From the NCBI RefSeq assembly GCF_014145615.1, contig NZ_JACIVH010000065.1, positions 5,001-69,000 of the forward strand: a DNA stretch of 64,000 nt, given 5' to 3'. The translations under genes and the position numbers were made by a program. Source of the stretch: Limosilactobacillus balticus (GTDB lineage: Bacteria > Bacillota > Bacilli > Lactobacillales > Lactobacillaceae). Under the pieces are notes generated by a model, which was given only the letters and a program-made list of their open reading frames with translations, had not been told where the DNA came from and ran no database searches. Positions 27,266 to 37,011 of the stretch are shown here, one piece after another. The stretch's first letter is position 1. Each line of letters opens with the position of its first letter.

Positions 27266-29761
27266 ATGGCTGAAGAAATCGACCTATTTAAGACGCCAAC
27301 GGAGCCGTCTTTTTTTATTGGTCAAGTTCAATCTGAGATTTTTACTAGTCCAGATTCGTTTTTTAAGGTTTTAATTGTCTCGGTTGAAGAGGCAAATTTT
27401 GATTGGCACGCGCCGGAAATCACGGTAACTGGAAGTTTTGGTGATATTAGTGATGATCAAACTTACCGCTTTGAGGGAAAAATTGTTGAGCATCCACGAT
27501 ATGGACAACAATTTCAAGCTTCTTCTTACCATGTCAACCGTCCCACAAGCAAGGATGGGTTAATTGATTTCTTGTCTGGAAAACAATTTACCGGAATTGG
27601 AAAAAAGACGGCTGAAAAAATTGTCGATAAGTTAGGAACGGATGCTATTAATAAAATTATTGCTGACCCTCATGTTTTAGATGAATTAAAGCTCCGCAAA
27701 GCAATTAAGGATTCATTAGTTGATAATTTACGGGCAAACCAGGGGATGGACCAGATTATAATTGGCCTAAATGATCTCGGCTTTGGCGCTAACCTTAGTA
27801 GTGCAATTTTTGATAAGTACGGGGAAGAGACTCTGCATATTATTAATGAAAATCCTTATCAACTTGCCGCTGAAATAGATGGAATTAGCTTTAATCGCGC
27901 TGATCAGGTGGCACAGAAATTAGGAATTGCCACGGATGATTCACGCCGAATTGATGCAGCAATTATCCAAACGCTTGATGATTTGACAATGGAGACTGGT
28001 GATACGTTTACCACGACAAAACCGCTTCTGCAGCAAACGATCCAATTGCTTGCTCAGGGAAGTGGTGGTCGCGTCTCTACAGATTTAATTGCTAATCAAA
28101 TTGTTGAATTAGAGAAAAATCAAGAAATTCGTTACGCTAATGAAAAAATTTATCCAACCGCTCTTTATAACGCAGAATGGCAAATTGCTGATCACTTACA
28201 TCGCCTTCTTACCGTCGACCCGGAAAAGTTGCCAGCAACGACTATTGAAAAAACAGTTACAAAAGTTGCTAAGCAATCGGGGCTAACCTATGACCAAGTT
28301 CAAAAAGAGGCTATTAAAACAGCCTTAAATAGTAAAGTTATGCTTCTTACGGGAGGCCCAGGAACGGGAAAAACAACAATTATTAAAGGAATTGTAGCTA
28401 GTTATGCGAAAATTCACGATCTCTCATTAGATGTAAGTGAGTATAAAGAAAAGTCCTTCCCCGTTTTACTAGCTGCTCCTACAGGTCGAGCTGCTAAACG
28501 AATGAGTGAAGCTACTGATTTGCCAGCAAGTACAATTCACCGCTTGCTTGGGCTCAATGGTCGGGAAATGCCAACCGATATGAATGCCCGCGATCTAGAA
28601 GGTTCTTTATTGATTATTGATGAAATGTCGATGGTTGATACTCTCTTGTTTAAGACTCTTATTCAAGCTATTCCTACTTCTATGCATGTAGTTTTGGTAG
28701 GTGATAAGGACCAATTACCGTCTGTCGGTCCGGGACAAGTTTTCCACGATCTTCTTGACTTTGCAGAACTGCCGAAAGTTGAATTAACCAATATTCACCG
28801 CCAAGCTGCTGATTCAACAATTATTCCATTGGCTCATGCTATTAAAGAGGGTAAGTTACCACCAGATCTAACGAATAAAATGCCAGATCGATCCTTTATT
28901 TCATGTCATGCTAACCAAGTGCCAAGTGTTGTTCAACAAATTATTGACCTTTCGAAAAAACGAGATTATTCCGCAAATGATATTCAAATTTTGGCACCAA
29001 TGTATCGTGGGCAGGCAGGAATCGATCGTTTAAATGAACTTGCACAACAGGCCTATAATCCACCAACTAATGGAAAGCAAGAAGTTGATTTTCGGGGACT
29101 AACTTTTCGCGTCGGAGATAAAGTCCTTCAACTCGTTAATGTTCCAGAAAAAAATATTTTCAATGGTGATATTGGAAATATTACGGCAATTGAAAGTGGT
29201 AGAACAGTCGGCAAGAAAAATGAATCAATTACCGTTGACTTTGATGGAAATGAGGTAACTTATAATCGGATGGAATGGAATCAATTACGGTTAGCTTACT
29301 GTATCTCAATCCATAAGGCCCAGGGGAGTCAGTTCAAAATGGTTCTTCTCCCCGTTGTTCGACAATTTAGTCGGATGCTGCAACGCAATCTCCTATATAC
29401 GGCAATTACCCGAGCAGCAGAAAAATTAGTTTTGATTGGAGAATCATATGCTGTTGCCACCAGTGTAGAAAATGAGGCAGTTAATCGGAATACTTCTCTT
29501 GTTGAACGATTAAAGATGGTTTGGGAAAAACATAATGATTTGCAGCGTTCTCTTAAAACTGATACTTTAGAGAAGGATTTAACTAAAAATACTGGTTCCG
29601 TTAGCTCGCAAATTACCGTAAATGAACAGGCAGATAGCCGATCAGTTGATCCCCAATCTCAAGACTATCTTCTAACGGCGGAATTGATTAATTCGAATAA
29701 AATTGATCCATTAATCGGAATGGAAAACATTAGCTTACAAAGTTTGCATCAAGCCAAATAA
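27266..29761 (+). CDS. recD2: ATP-dependent DNA helicase RecD2
   Basis: A superfamily 1B 5'-3' helicase of 831 residues, the RecD2 type found without RecB/C. The N-terminal extension holds an OB-like domain and helix-hairpin-helix motifs (GIGKKTAEKIVDKLG near 110 is one). The motor has Walker A GGPGTGKTT near 365, Walker B IIDEMSMVD and the late motifs YTAITRA and SIHKAQGSQF. It acts in repair and replication restart. The start is ATG 27266; the ATG at 27257 overlaps the ribosome site GAAAGGA. Confidence 0.95.
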   Translation: MAEEIDLFKTPTEPSFFIGQVQSEIFTSPDSFFKVLIVSVEEANFDWHAPEITVTGSFGDISDDQTYRFEGKIVEHPRYGQQFQASSYHVNRPTSKDGLIDFLSGKQFTGIGKKTAEKIVDKLGTDAINKIIADPHVLDELKLRKAIKDSLVDNLRANQGMDQIIIGLNDLGFGANLSSAIFDKYGEETLHIINENPYQLAAEIDGISFNRADQVAQKLGIATDDSRRIDAAIIQTLDDLTMETGDTFTTTKPLLQQTIQLLAQGSGGRVSTDLIANQIVELEKNQEIRYANEKIYPTALYNAEWQIADHLHRLLTVDPEKLPATTIEKTVTKVAKQSGLTYDQVQKEAIKTALNSKVMLLTGGPGTGKTTIIKGIVASYAKIHDLSLDVSEYKEKSFPVLLAAPTGRAAKRMSEATDLPASTIHRLLGLNGREMPTDMNARDLEGSLLIIDEMSMVDTLLFKTLIQAIPTSMHVVLVGDKDQLPSVGPGQVFHDLLDFAELPKVELTNIHRQAADSTIIPLAHAIKEGKLPPDLTNKMPDRSFISCHANQVPSVVQQIIDLSKKRDYSANDIQILAPMYRGQAGIDRLNELAQQAYNPPTNGKQEVDFRGLTFRVGDKVLQLVNVPEKNIFNGDIGNITAIESGRTVGKKNESITVDFDGNEVTYNRMEWNQLRLAYCISIHKAQGSQFKMVLLPVVRQFSRMLQRNLLYTAITRAAEKLVLIGESYAVATSVENEAVNRNTSLVERLKMVWEKHNDLQRSLKTDTLEKDLTKNTGSVSSQITVNEQADSRSVDPQSQDYLLTAELINSNKIDPLIGMENISLQSLHQAK

Positions 29762-29830
29762 TACTTGCTTGAACAGTAATTTGTTGTCATAATAGTTATG
29801 ATTATTGTCGAACTTTAAAGGAGTATAAAA

Positions 29831-30805
29831 ATGACCCAGATAAAAAATGCCGATAATGTGCGTTTATTTTCATTAAATTCAAATCCTAAACTCGCTGAAC
29901 AAATTGCGCAACGTGTAGGAATTCCGTTAAGTAAGGCGTCAATTAGCCATTTTGCGGATGGCGAAATTAAAATTACAATTGACGAAAGTATTCGTGGCTG
30001 TGAGGTTTATGTCATCCAGTCAGTTTCTGATCCAGTTAACACTAACTTGATGGAACTATTAATCATGGTTGATGCTCTACGGCGGGCAAGTGCTGCCAAA
30101 ATCAATGTTGTAATGCCATACTATGGTTATGCCCGACAAGATCGTAAAGCACGTAGCCGTGAACCAATTACAGCTAAGTTAATTGCAAACCTTCTTGAAA
30201 TGGATCAGATTAGTCGTTTGGTAACAATTGACCTTCATGCTCCGCAAGTTCAAGGATTCTTTGATATTCCAGTTGATCATCTCCAAGCAACCAGTCTTTT
30301 TACCAAATATATTGAAGAACAAAACTTGGGGGATGATATTGTAGTAGTTGCCCCTGATCATGCCGGTGTTAATTTAGCACGGAAATATGCTGAACGAATT
30401 AAAGCGTCTATTGCGATTATTGACAACCGTAACGATGAAGTTCGGGAACGAACTGAACAAGAAGTACCTGAGTATGTAATTGGAGACGTAAAGGGAAAGA
30501 CTGCGATTATTGTTGACGATATTGTTGATACTGGTGTCCGGATGAACTTATCTGCGCAAGCCTTGAAGAATTTCGGGGCAGCTAAGGTTTATGGTATTGC
30601 TACGCACGCAGTATTATCAGCCGATGCGGTAAATACGTTGCAAAATTCTCCTCTTGAAAAGATGATTGTAACAGATACAATTCAACTGCCAAAAGAGAAG
30701 GAATTCCCTAAGCTGGTTCAATTATCAGTGGACGATTTATTAAAAGAAGCAATTGTTCGGATTCATAACAACCAGTCAATTGATACATTGTTTAATCGTA
30801 AATAA
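29831..30805 (+). CDS. prs: PRPP synthetase paralogue with altered catalytic motifs
   Basis: A 324-residue PRPP synthetase-family protein that aligns with class I enzymes throughout: [37 protein letters not shown] and VVAPDHAGV are intact. Two functional segments differ. The flexible catalytic loop, KRRP-like in canonical enzymes, reads DNRNDE (residues 198-203), losing the catalytic lysine. The ribose-phosphate loop, usually DDIIDTAGT, reads DDIVDTGVR (229-237). It may be a second, specialised or non-catalytic copy (Prs2-like) with the canonical one elsewhere. AAAGGAG lies 7 bases ahead of the ATG. Confidence 0.85.
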   Translation: MTQIKNADNVRLFSLNSNPKLAEQIAQRVGIPLSKASISHFADGEIKITIDESIRGCEVYVIQSVSDPVNTNLMELLIMVDALRRASAAKINVVMPYYGYARQDRKARSREPITAKLIANLLEMDQISRLVTIDLHAPQVQGFFDIPVDHLQATSLFTKYIEEQNLGDDIVVVAPDHAGVNLARKYAERIKASIAIIDNRNDEVRERTEQEVPEYVIGDVKGKTAIIVDDIVDTGVRMNLSAQALKNFGAAKVYGIATHAVLSADAVNTLQNSPLEKMIVTDTIQLPKEKEFPKLVQLSVDDLLKEAIVRIHNNQSIDTLFNRK

Positions 30806-30874
30806 ATTTGTTTGGATATCTATCAACTGGTATGAGTGACTAAAAATACATTATTGTTTGTCATCTCAAATGAT

Positions 30875-30918
30875 TAAAAAAGCCGAGGCTAAGAAAAAAT
30901 CTTAACCTCGGCTTTTTG
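30875..30918. terminator. Bidirectional terminator between prs and dapF
   Basis: AAAAAAGCCGAGG pairs with CCTCGGCTTTTT and is extended inside by TAAGA/TCTTA. It has A and T runs on both sides and serves the convergent prs and dapF transcripts. Confidence 0.9.
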
Positions 30919-30926
30919 TGATTAAA

Positions 30927-31922
30927 CTAAATTGATAATGATGGTAATGAGTCAACGAATGTCTGATAAGCTTGACTTTCATTACTTTCGACAATGTTTT
31001 TACGAAGGTCAGCTAGATTGACTGCGTGCAAAGCTGATTCATCTACGGTAAGAGTATGAGTAAACGTAGCATTACCAATTAATTCGATCCAATAGTTGTA
31101 GTTATCACGGTGAAGAATTGTCTTAACCATTCCACCAGGATTATAAACACTAATTGGTTCATTAAAGGATGCTGTGTCTGGATGAGTAAGGGCTAGAGCG
31201 AGACTAGTGGCAGACATACCTGTCCCGCAAGCATTCGTAAAGCCAACACCACGTTCAAAAGTTTTTACAAAGAGTTTGTTATGACCGAGAATATGGCCAA
31301 AGTTAACATTTACCCCATCACTGAAGTAAGGATTATCACTATTTAACCGTGTCCCTAATTCTTCAAGTGCTGGGCCATTTAGTTCTTCCATACTAACAAA
31401 ACTAATTAAGTGGGGATTTGGAACAGCAAGGGCGGAAAAACGGAGACTAGGATATAATTCAGGGACAAGGGTGTCTAACAAGCGCTCATGGCCAAGGTTA
31501 TCAAATGGCAAAGCGGTGCGGTCAAACTTTACTGGTGAAATTTCAACGGCAAAAGCGGGAACTCCGGGTGCAAGGTCTTCATGTTGACGAACACGAAGAC
31601 TAGCATTCATTGTATCAACTTTAAAATCGGTTAAATTATCACGCTCTGCTACATAACGAGCAACCGTCCTTAAACCATTACCGCACATTGAAGCTTCACT
31701 GCCATCTGCGTTAATTACCCGCATTTGCGCTGTTGATCCTGGTCTAGTGGGATGATTAACAACTAACACACCGTCAGCACCGCCAAGAACACCATTTTGT
31801 GCATCAGTTATTTTTTTGGTAAATGACACTAATTCTTCATCGGTAAGGGGATTGATTAGTTGCGTTTGGTCAAGGATAAAAAAGGCATTTTGTGATCCGT
31901 GTACTTTTAATAATTGCACCAT
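30927..31922 (-). CDS. dapF: Diaminopimelate epimerase
   Basis: DapF converts LL- to meso-diaminopimelate, the wall crosslinking residue and lysine precursor. This 331-residue protein has the two catalytic cysteines in EASMCGNGLRTV and NACGTGMSAT, one in each pseudo-symmetric half. It is slightly longer than the E. coli enzyme. It lies 12 bases after lysC on the minus strand, and the two form a transcript that diverges from the lysA operon. Confidence 0.95.
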   Translation of the reverse strand: MVQLLKVHGSQNAFFILDQTQLINPLTDEELVSFTKKITDAQNGVLGGADGVLVVNHPTRPGSTAQMRVINADGSEASMCGNGLRTVARYVAERDNLTDFKVDTMNASLRVRQHEDLAPGVPAFAVEISPVKFDRTALPFDNLGHERLLDTLVPELYPSLRFSALAVPNPHLISFVSMEELNGPALEELGTRLNSDNPYFSDGVNVNFGHILGHNKLFVKTFERGVGFTNACGTGMSATSLALALTHPDTASFNEPISVYNPGGMVKTILHRDNYNYWIELIGNATFTHTLTVDESALHAVNLADLRKNIVESNESQAYQTFVDSLPSLSI

Positions 31923-31934
31923 AAATAGTTCCTC

Positions 31935-33293
31935 CTAATTTACAAAAAAGCGATGGTAGATAGCTCGAACAGCTTCATCTGCATCCTCGTTGTATGTCCC
32001 AATCATAATTGCAATTCGTGATGCCCCCTGATTAATCATGGGAACCGCAATGTGTTTTTCAGCTAGGGGCATTAAAATATCATCAATTACCCCCGTGCGA
32101 TTACGCATACCTTCACCAACAACCATGGTAATTGCATAATTATCAATCCATTCTAAACGGTCAGGATTAATCTCTTCTTGAATTTCATTGCAGATGGTAT
32201 CGATTAATTGGTCATTAATTGCATTTCGATCAAGGATAATTGTTATATCATCGATTCCTGAAGGCATATGTTCATATGAGACATTGTGCTTTGCGAGAAT
32301 TTCAAGGATACGAAGAGTAAAACCTGCTTGCTTATTGAGAAGGTATTTATGGAGGTAGAGGGCCGCAAAGTGTTTTCCGCTCACGACCCCCGTTACAATG
32401 TCACTTGGTTGAAAATCTTTATCAGGGACGATCATTGTTCCTGGCTTTTCAGGATCATTAGTATTACGAACATTAATTGGAATATTTCCTTGAATGGCAG
32501 GAATCAATGCTTCATCGTGAAAGACGGAAAAACCAGCATAAGATAGTTCCCGCATTTCTCGATAAGTCATGGTAGTAATTGGTTGCGGATGATCGACAAT
32601 TTGTGGATTGGCTGAGTAAATAGCATCAACATCAGTGAAATTCTCGTAAGTAGAGGCATGAAGACCGCGCGCGAGAATTGCGCCAGTGATATCAGAACCA
32701 CCACGAGAAAAAGTAGCAATATGTCCGGCAAGGGTGAGGCCATAGAAACCGGGGAATACTAATAATTCGTTCTCGTTAAATGTAAAATGACTCAAATTTA
32801 CGTAAGTTTCTGGAATAACGTTGGCATTATTAGGAGTTCCAGTAACGATAATACCAGCTTCACTCGGCGTCACAAAGCGTGCTTCATAACCTAAATGTTG
32901 TAAAAGGATTGCCATTAATTGGGCATTTAAGCGTTCCCCATGAGCTTTGAAAGCAGCCAAAAGGTAATTATTATTGGGATATGTATGACTAGGAAGGCCC
33001 TCCAGTCGTTCAGCTAACGGGATTAATTTATCAGCTGGTAAGCCAAAATAAGCGGCAATTTCTTGATATCGATTTAAAACTTGCTCAACGATTTTTTCGG
33101 GATTTTGGCCTGCGATTACTGCTTGGGCATACTTAATTAGTAAATCAGTAACCTTAATATCATCGGCAAAACGTTTGCCTGGCGCAGAAGTGACAATTAC
33201 CCGTCGTTGTGGATCAGAGGTAATAATATTAATTGCATTTTGAAAGGCTTCTCCATTAGCTAGAGAACTTCCACCAAACTTTACAACTTTCAT
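31935..33293 (-). CDS. lysC: Aspartate kinase
   Basis: A monofunctional aspartokinase of 452 residues that starts the aspartate family pathway. The kinase domain opens KVVKFGGSSLANGEAF and includes the SRGGSDITGAILA phosphate loop near residue 200. Two ACT domains (about 310-450) indicate allosteric control, probably by lysine or threonine. Length and layout are those of the class III/thrA-type enzyme rather than of internal-start lysC. AAGGAG precedes the ATG by about 9 bases and a good promoter lies 60-90 bases upstream; no riboswitch covers it. Confidence 0.94.
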   Translation of the reverse strand: MKVVKFGGSSLANGEAFQNAINIITSDPQRRVIVTSAPGKRFADDIKVTDLLIKYAQAVIAGQNPEKIVEQVLNRYQEIAAYFGLPADKLIPLAERLEGLPSHTYPNNNYLLAAFKAHGERLNAQLMAILLQHLGYEARFVTPSEAGIIVTGTPNNANVIPETYVNLSHFTFNENELLVFPGFYGLTLAGHIATFSRGGSDITGAILARGLHASTYENFTDVDAIYSANPQIVDHPQPITTMTYREMRELSYAGFSVFHDEALIPAIQGNIPINVRNTNDPEKPGTMIVPDKDFQPSDIVTGVVSGKHFAALYLHKYLLNKQAGFTLRILEILAKHNVSYEHMPSGIDDITIILDRNAINDQLIDTICNEIQEEINPDRLEWIDNYAITMVVGEGMRNRTGVIDDILMPLAEKHIAVPMINQGASRIAIMIGTYNEDADEAVRAIYHRFFVN

Positions 33294-33354
33294 ACTTAAA
33301 TACTCCTTTGAGATAATTAGGACTGCTAATTTATCTCTAAAATAATTTAATCGA

Positions 33355-33382
33355 ATTCTAACACATTGAGGGTGACATGCAA
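33355..33382 (-). promoter_or_regulatory. Promoter for lysC-dapF
   Basis: On the minus strand: TTGCAT (complement of 33377-33382), a 16-base spacer and TAGAAT (complement of 33355-33360) with an extended TG-T in front. It points away from the lysine riboswitch. Confidence 0.65.
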
Positions 33383-33466
33383 GGCTTTGAGTTTTAAAAG
33401 GTAAGTAAAATAAACTTTCTTACATCTAATGGATTAAAAAAACTTTTTTAAATTTAATTATTTGTA

Positions 33467-33495
33467 TTGACATTCTCATAAAAGACTTATAAGCT
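33467..33495 (+). promoter_or_regulatory. Promoter for the lysA operon
   Basis: A perfect -35 TTGACA (33467-33472) stands 15 bases before TATAAG (33488-33493) or 17 bases before TAAGCT (33490-33495). The lysine riboswitch starts about 12 bases downstream. The 173 bases between lysC and this promoter hold only the lysC promoter. Confidence 0.6.
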
Positions 33496-33504
33496 ATGTA
33501 TAAA

Positions 33505-33732
33505 TCGAAGAGGCGCAACCGACACTAGTAAACTAATTTAGTCCGCCAAGACATTGAGGTTAGTTGAACAGGGAAGTTGCCGAAGCGCTTAGTTTGGCAC
33601 ATTAAGTAGCTGGGTCGTGGTTGAATAAGCTACGGACTGTCGCAGGACAATAAGAGCCTGCGTTGCGCTATCGACAAATCAGAATGGATAAGTGAATTCC
33701 ACTGTTTGTTTGCGCAGACAGTGGATTTTTTT
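33505..33732 (+). promoter_or_regulatory. Lysine riboswitch (L-box) with terminator
   Basis: The aptamer (33505-33674) matches Bacillus lysC leader landmarks in order: CGAAGAGGCGCAAC, TTGAACAGGGAAGTTGCCGAAG, GCTGGGTCGTGGTTGAATA and GACTGTCGCAGGACAATA, closing with TTGCGCTATCG pairing to the start. The terminator pairs TCCACTGTTTG (33698-33708) with CAGACAGTGGA (33715-33725) before eight T. Lysine binding should switch off the lysA-to-asd operon. Confidence 0.93.
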
Positions 33733-33770
33733 ATAGCCTCTTTACTACAAATCTCATGGAGGAATTACAA

Positions 33771-35081
33771 ATGAACGAACAAGTTTCTGATCAACAATTA
33801 AATACCGCTGGTCACTTAACAATTGGGGGATGTGATGCGATTGATTTAGCCCATCAGTTTGGTACCCCGCTAGTTGTTTATGATGTTCAACAGATTCGGC
33901 AACAGATCCGAGCATTTAAGCAGGTTTTTGAAGAAAATGATGTTGCTTATGCAGTTAGTTATGCTAGTAAAGCTTTTTCAGCAATCGCAATGTATCAAGT
34001 AGCTGCTGCAGAAGGTGCACATGTTGATGTTGTTTCCGGTGGTGAATTATATACCGCAATTAAAGCTGGTTTTCCAATGGCTAATGTTAGTTTTCACGGA
34101 AACAATAAATCGCGGGAAGAATTGGAAATGGCAATTGATCATCATGTAGGCACAATCATGATTGATAACTTCCATGAGATTGAATTGCTAGCAGCCGTTT
34201 TGGAAGAACATGATGCGCATGTTGATGTGATGCTGCGAATTACTCCTGGAATTTCTGCTCATACAAATAAGTACATTCAAACTGGTCAAGTTGACAGTAA
34301 ATTTGGGTTTGACCTTCAATCAGGACAGGCAGATAAGGCGTTAGTAAAAGTTCTCGAAAATTCCCGGATGCAAATGAAAGGATTGCATGCCCATATTGGT
34401 TCGCAGATTTTTGAACTTGCGGGATTTGAAGGGGTAGCTAAGAAGTTAGTTGAAGTTGCAGCTCACTGGCAAGAGAAATTTAATTATCAAGCTGCTGTGA
34501 TCAATGTCGGGGGCGGTTTTGGAATCCGTTATGTAAAAGACGACACACCACTTGCCCCAGAAGAATTTGTGGCAGCAATTATTAAGGCAATCAAAACTGA
34601 AATTAAAGAAACCAATCTTACCATGCCAGCGATCTGGATAGAACCAGGTCGTTCAATCGTAGGACCTGCTGGTTATAATCTTTATACTGTTGGATCACGT
34701 AAAGATGTACCAGGGTTGAAACCATATGTAACAGTTGATGGCGGGATGGGTGATAACATTCGTCCAGCACTTTATGAAGCACAATATGAAACGGTCTTAG
34801 CAAATAATCCTCGTGCAGAGTTGGTTGAACATGTTCGGGTAGCAGGAAAGTATTGCGAATCTGGTGATATCCTCAGTCAGAATCAGGCATTACCGGCTAC
34901 AAAACCAGGGGATGTCTTAGCAATGCTTGATACTGGAGCTTATGGCTATTCAATGGCTTCAAATTATAATCGGAATCCTCGACCAGCAGTTGTCTTTGCA
35001 GAAAAAGGCATAGCTCAGGTTGTAATTAAACGAGAAACCTATGATGATTTAATTCATTTGGATGAACCATACCAACAATAA
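33771..35081 (+). CDS. lysA: Diaminopimelate decarboxylase
   Basis: LysA decarboxylates meso-diaminopimelate to lysine. The 436-residue protein has the alanine-racemase-like barrel with the PLP lysine in VSYASKAFS, then HIGSQIFE, NVGGGFGIRY and EPGRSIVG, and the second domain with KYCESGD and the active-site Cys. The start is ATG 33771, 8 bases after GGAGG (33758-33762); the ATG at 33756 is part of the ribosome site. It is the first gene after the lysine riboswitch. Confidence 0.96.
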   Translation: MNEQVSDQQLNTAGHLTIGGCDAIDLAHQFGTPLVVYDVQQIRQQIRAFKQVFEENDVAYAVSYASKAFSAIAMYQVAAAEGAHVDVVSGGELYTAIKAGFPMANVSFHGNNKSREELEMAIDHHVGTIMIDNFHEIELLAAVLEEHDAHVDVMLRITPGISAHTNKYIQTGQVDSKFGFDLQSGQADKALVKVLENSRMQMKGLHAHIGSQIFELAGFEGVAKKLVEVAAHWQEKFNYQAAVINVGGGFGIRYVKDDTPLAPEEFVAAIIKAIKTEIKETNLTMPAIWIEPGRSIVGPAGYNLYTVGSRKDVPGLKPYVTVDGGMGDNIRPALYEAQYETVLANNPRAELVEHVRVAGKYCESGDILSQNQALPATKPGDVLAMLDTGAYGYSMASNYNRNPRPAVVFAEKGIAQVVIKRETYDDLIHLDEPYQQ

Positions 35082-35117
35082 TTTGACATATATAAAGGAA
35101 GAAAGAGGTAAACAATT

Positions 35118-35828
35118 ATGGCTGAATTAGATGCACAAACAATCATTAACTACATTAGTAACGCACCCAAGAAGACACCGGTAAAGGTCTATCTAAAAGG
35201 AAATCTGGGTGATTTAGAATTTCCCGCAGAAGTCGAAACCTTTCTTGAACCGCATACAGGTGTTATTTTCGGTGATTGGACAATTATTGAATCGTTATTA
35301 AAGGAATACAGTTCAGCAATTGAATCTTACCACGTGGAAAACGATGCGCGTAATTCAGCAGTTCCTTTGCTCGATTTGAAGAATATTAATGCCCGGATTG
35401 AGCCTGGTGCAATTATTCGCGATAAAGTTCTTATTGGTGACAATGCTGTCATTATGATGGGCGCAACGATTAATATCGGTGCAGAAATTGGTGCTGATTC
35501 AATGATTGATATGGGAGCAGTTCTTGGTGGCCGTGCAATTGTTGGCCGCCACTGTCATATTGGAGCTGGTACTGTCTTAGCTGGAGTTGTTGAACCGGCT
35601 TCAGCTGAACCAGTCCGCATCGATGACAATGTAATGATTGGCGCCAATGCGGTTGTAATTGAAGGAGTGCATGTCGGGGAAGGTGCTGTAATTGCTGCCG
35701 GTGCTGTAGTTACCCATAATGTAGCTCCACATACAATGGTTGCGGGAGTTCCTGCTAAGTTTATTAAGAATGTTGATGATCAAACTGCTGGTAAAACTGA
35801 ACTAGAGGACGATTTACGGAAACTTTAG
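35118..35828 (+). CDS. dapH: Tetrahydrodipicolinate N-acetyltransferase
   Basis: A 236-residue left-handed beta-helix acyltransferase. Residues 90-205 consist of hexapeptide repeats (such as [16 protein letters not shown] and [14 protein letters not shown]), preceded by the N-terminal domain of the DapH family with [13 protein letters not shown]. It acetylates tetrahydrodipicolinate and thereby commits the cell to the N-acetyl branch of lysine synthesis. Acetyl rather than succinyl use is supported by the neighbouring M20 deacetylase. AAGAGGT lies about 8 bases ahead of the ATG. Confidence 0.94.
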   Translation: MAELDAQTIINYISNAPKKTPVKVYLKGNLGDLEFPAEVETFLEPHTGVIFGDWTIIESLLKEYSSAIESYHVENDARNSAVPLLDLKNINARIEPGAIIRDKVLIGDNAVIMMGATINIGAEIGADSMIDMGAVLGGRAIVGRHCHIGAGTVLAGVVEPASAEPVRIDDNVMIGANAVVIEGVHVGEGAVIAAGAVVTHNVAPHTMVAGVPAKFIKNVDDQTAGKTELEDDLRKL

Positions 35829-35838
35829 GAGGGTGAAG

Positions 35839-36984
35839 ATGTTAACAGAAGAAGAATTAATTCAAATTCGTCGCCACCTCCACCAAATTCCGGAACTGGC
35901 TCTCAAAGAATTTGAAACCCACCAATACCTTGCCGATACGATCGCTAGTTTCAACCAAGCCTTTTTAGAAGTTCGTACTTTTAAGGAATTACCAACTGCC
36001 CTCATGGTGTTAGTTCATGGTCAGAATCCGCAACGAACAATTGGGTACCGAACAGACATCGATGCTTTACCAGTTGAGGAACAAACAGGTTTGCCATATT
36101 CATCAACTCACCCGGGAGTAATGCACGCCTGTGGTCATGATATCCATATGACAGTTGCATTAGGTGTATTGAATTATTTTAGTGAACACCAGCCGCAGGA
36201 TAATTTACTGTTTTTCTTCCAACCGGCCGAAGAAAGCGAAAATGGTGGAAAACGGGCATATGAACTGGGATTGTTTAGTGGAAAGTGGAAACCAGGTGAA
36301 TTTTACGGTTTGCATGATAATCCGGATTTACCAGCAGGAGCAATTGGTTGTCGAATGGGGACCTTGTTTGCGGGAACCACGGAAGTTAATATTGACCTTA
36401 ATGGCAAGGGCGGTCACGCGGCGTATCCTCAAAATGCTAATGATACAGTCGTTGCGGCAGCATCATTGATTCTTCAAGTGCAGACTGTGATTTCGCGGAG
36501 TATCGATCCTATTCAAAGTGGTGTAATTACTTTAGGAAAGATTGACGGCGGGACGATTCGAAATGTTATTGCTGGACATACGCGAATTGAAGGAACGATT
36601 CGGGGATTAACGCAGACCATGATTGAAACCATTGATGACCGCTTGAAGGATATATGTGAAGGAATTGGGCGTAGTTTTAACATGGATGTTTCTCTTGAAT
36701 TAAATCAGGGTGGCTATTGGCCGGTAGAGAATAATCCAGGATTAACAAAACGGTTTATCCATTATATGGAAGAAACACCAACTGTAAACTTTATAGAAAC
36801 AGAGCCAGCAATGACTGGGGAAGATTTTGGCTACTTACTGGCTAAATTTCCAGGAACCATGTTTTGGCTTGGGGTTGAAGATGATTCACAATTACATTCG
36901 GCCACCCTTAACCCCAATGAAAAAGCAATTAAACGGGGAGTGGATGCAATTACTGGTTTTCTTGAATATCGGATGCAAAATTAA
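35839..36984 (+). CDS. dapL: N-acetyldiaminopimelate deacetylase
   Basis: An M20D metallopeptidase-family amidohydrolase of 381 residues. Metal ligands are visible in MHACGHDIHM (near residue 98), FFQPAEESENGG and the late H near 350; the dimerisation domain contains NGKGGHAAYPQNA. It removes the acetyl group from N-acetyl-LL-diaminopimelate. The start is ATG 35839, 5 bases after AGGAGGG; an in-frame GTG at 35833 overlaps that site. It lies 10 bases after dapH. Confidence 0.92.
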   Translation: MLTEEELIQIRRHLHQIPELALKEFETHQYLADTIASFNQAFLEVRTFKELPTALMVLVHGQNPQRTIGYRTDIDALPVEEQTGLPYSSTHPGVMHACGHDIHMTVALGVLNYFSEHQPQDNLLFFFQPAEESENGGKRAYELGLFSGKWKPGEFYGLHDNPDLPAGAIGCRMGTLFAGTTEVNIDLNGKGGHAAYPQNANDTVVAAASLILQVQTVISRSIDPIQSGVITLGKIDGGTIRNVIAGHTRIEGTIRGLTQTMIETIDDRLKDICEGIGRSFNMDVSLELNQGGYWPVENNPGLTKRFIHYMEETPTVNFIETEPAMTGEDFGYLLAKFPGTMFWLGVEDDSQLHSATLNPNEKAIKRGVDAITGFLEYRMQN

Positions 36985-37011
36985 TAGGGAAGAAATAATG
37001 GAGGAAATAAG

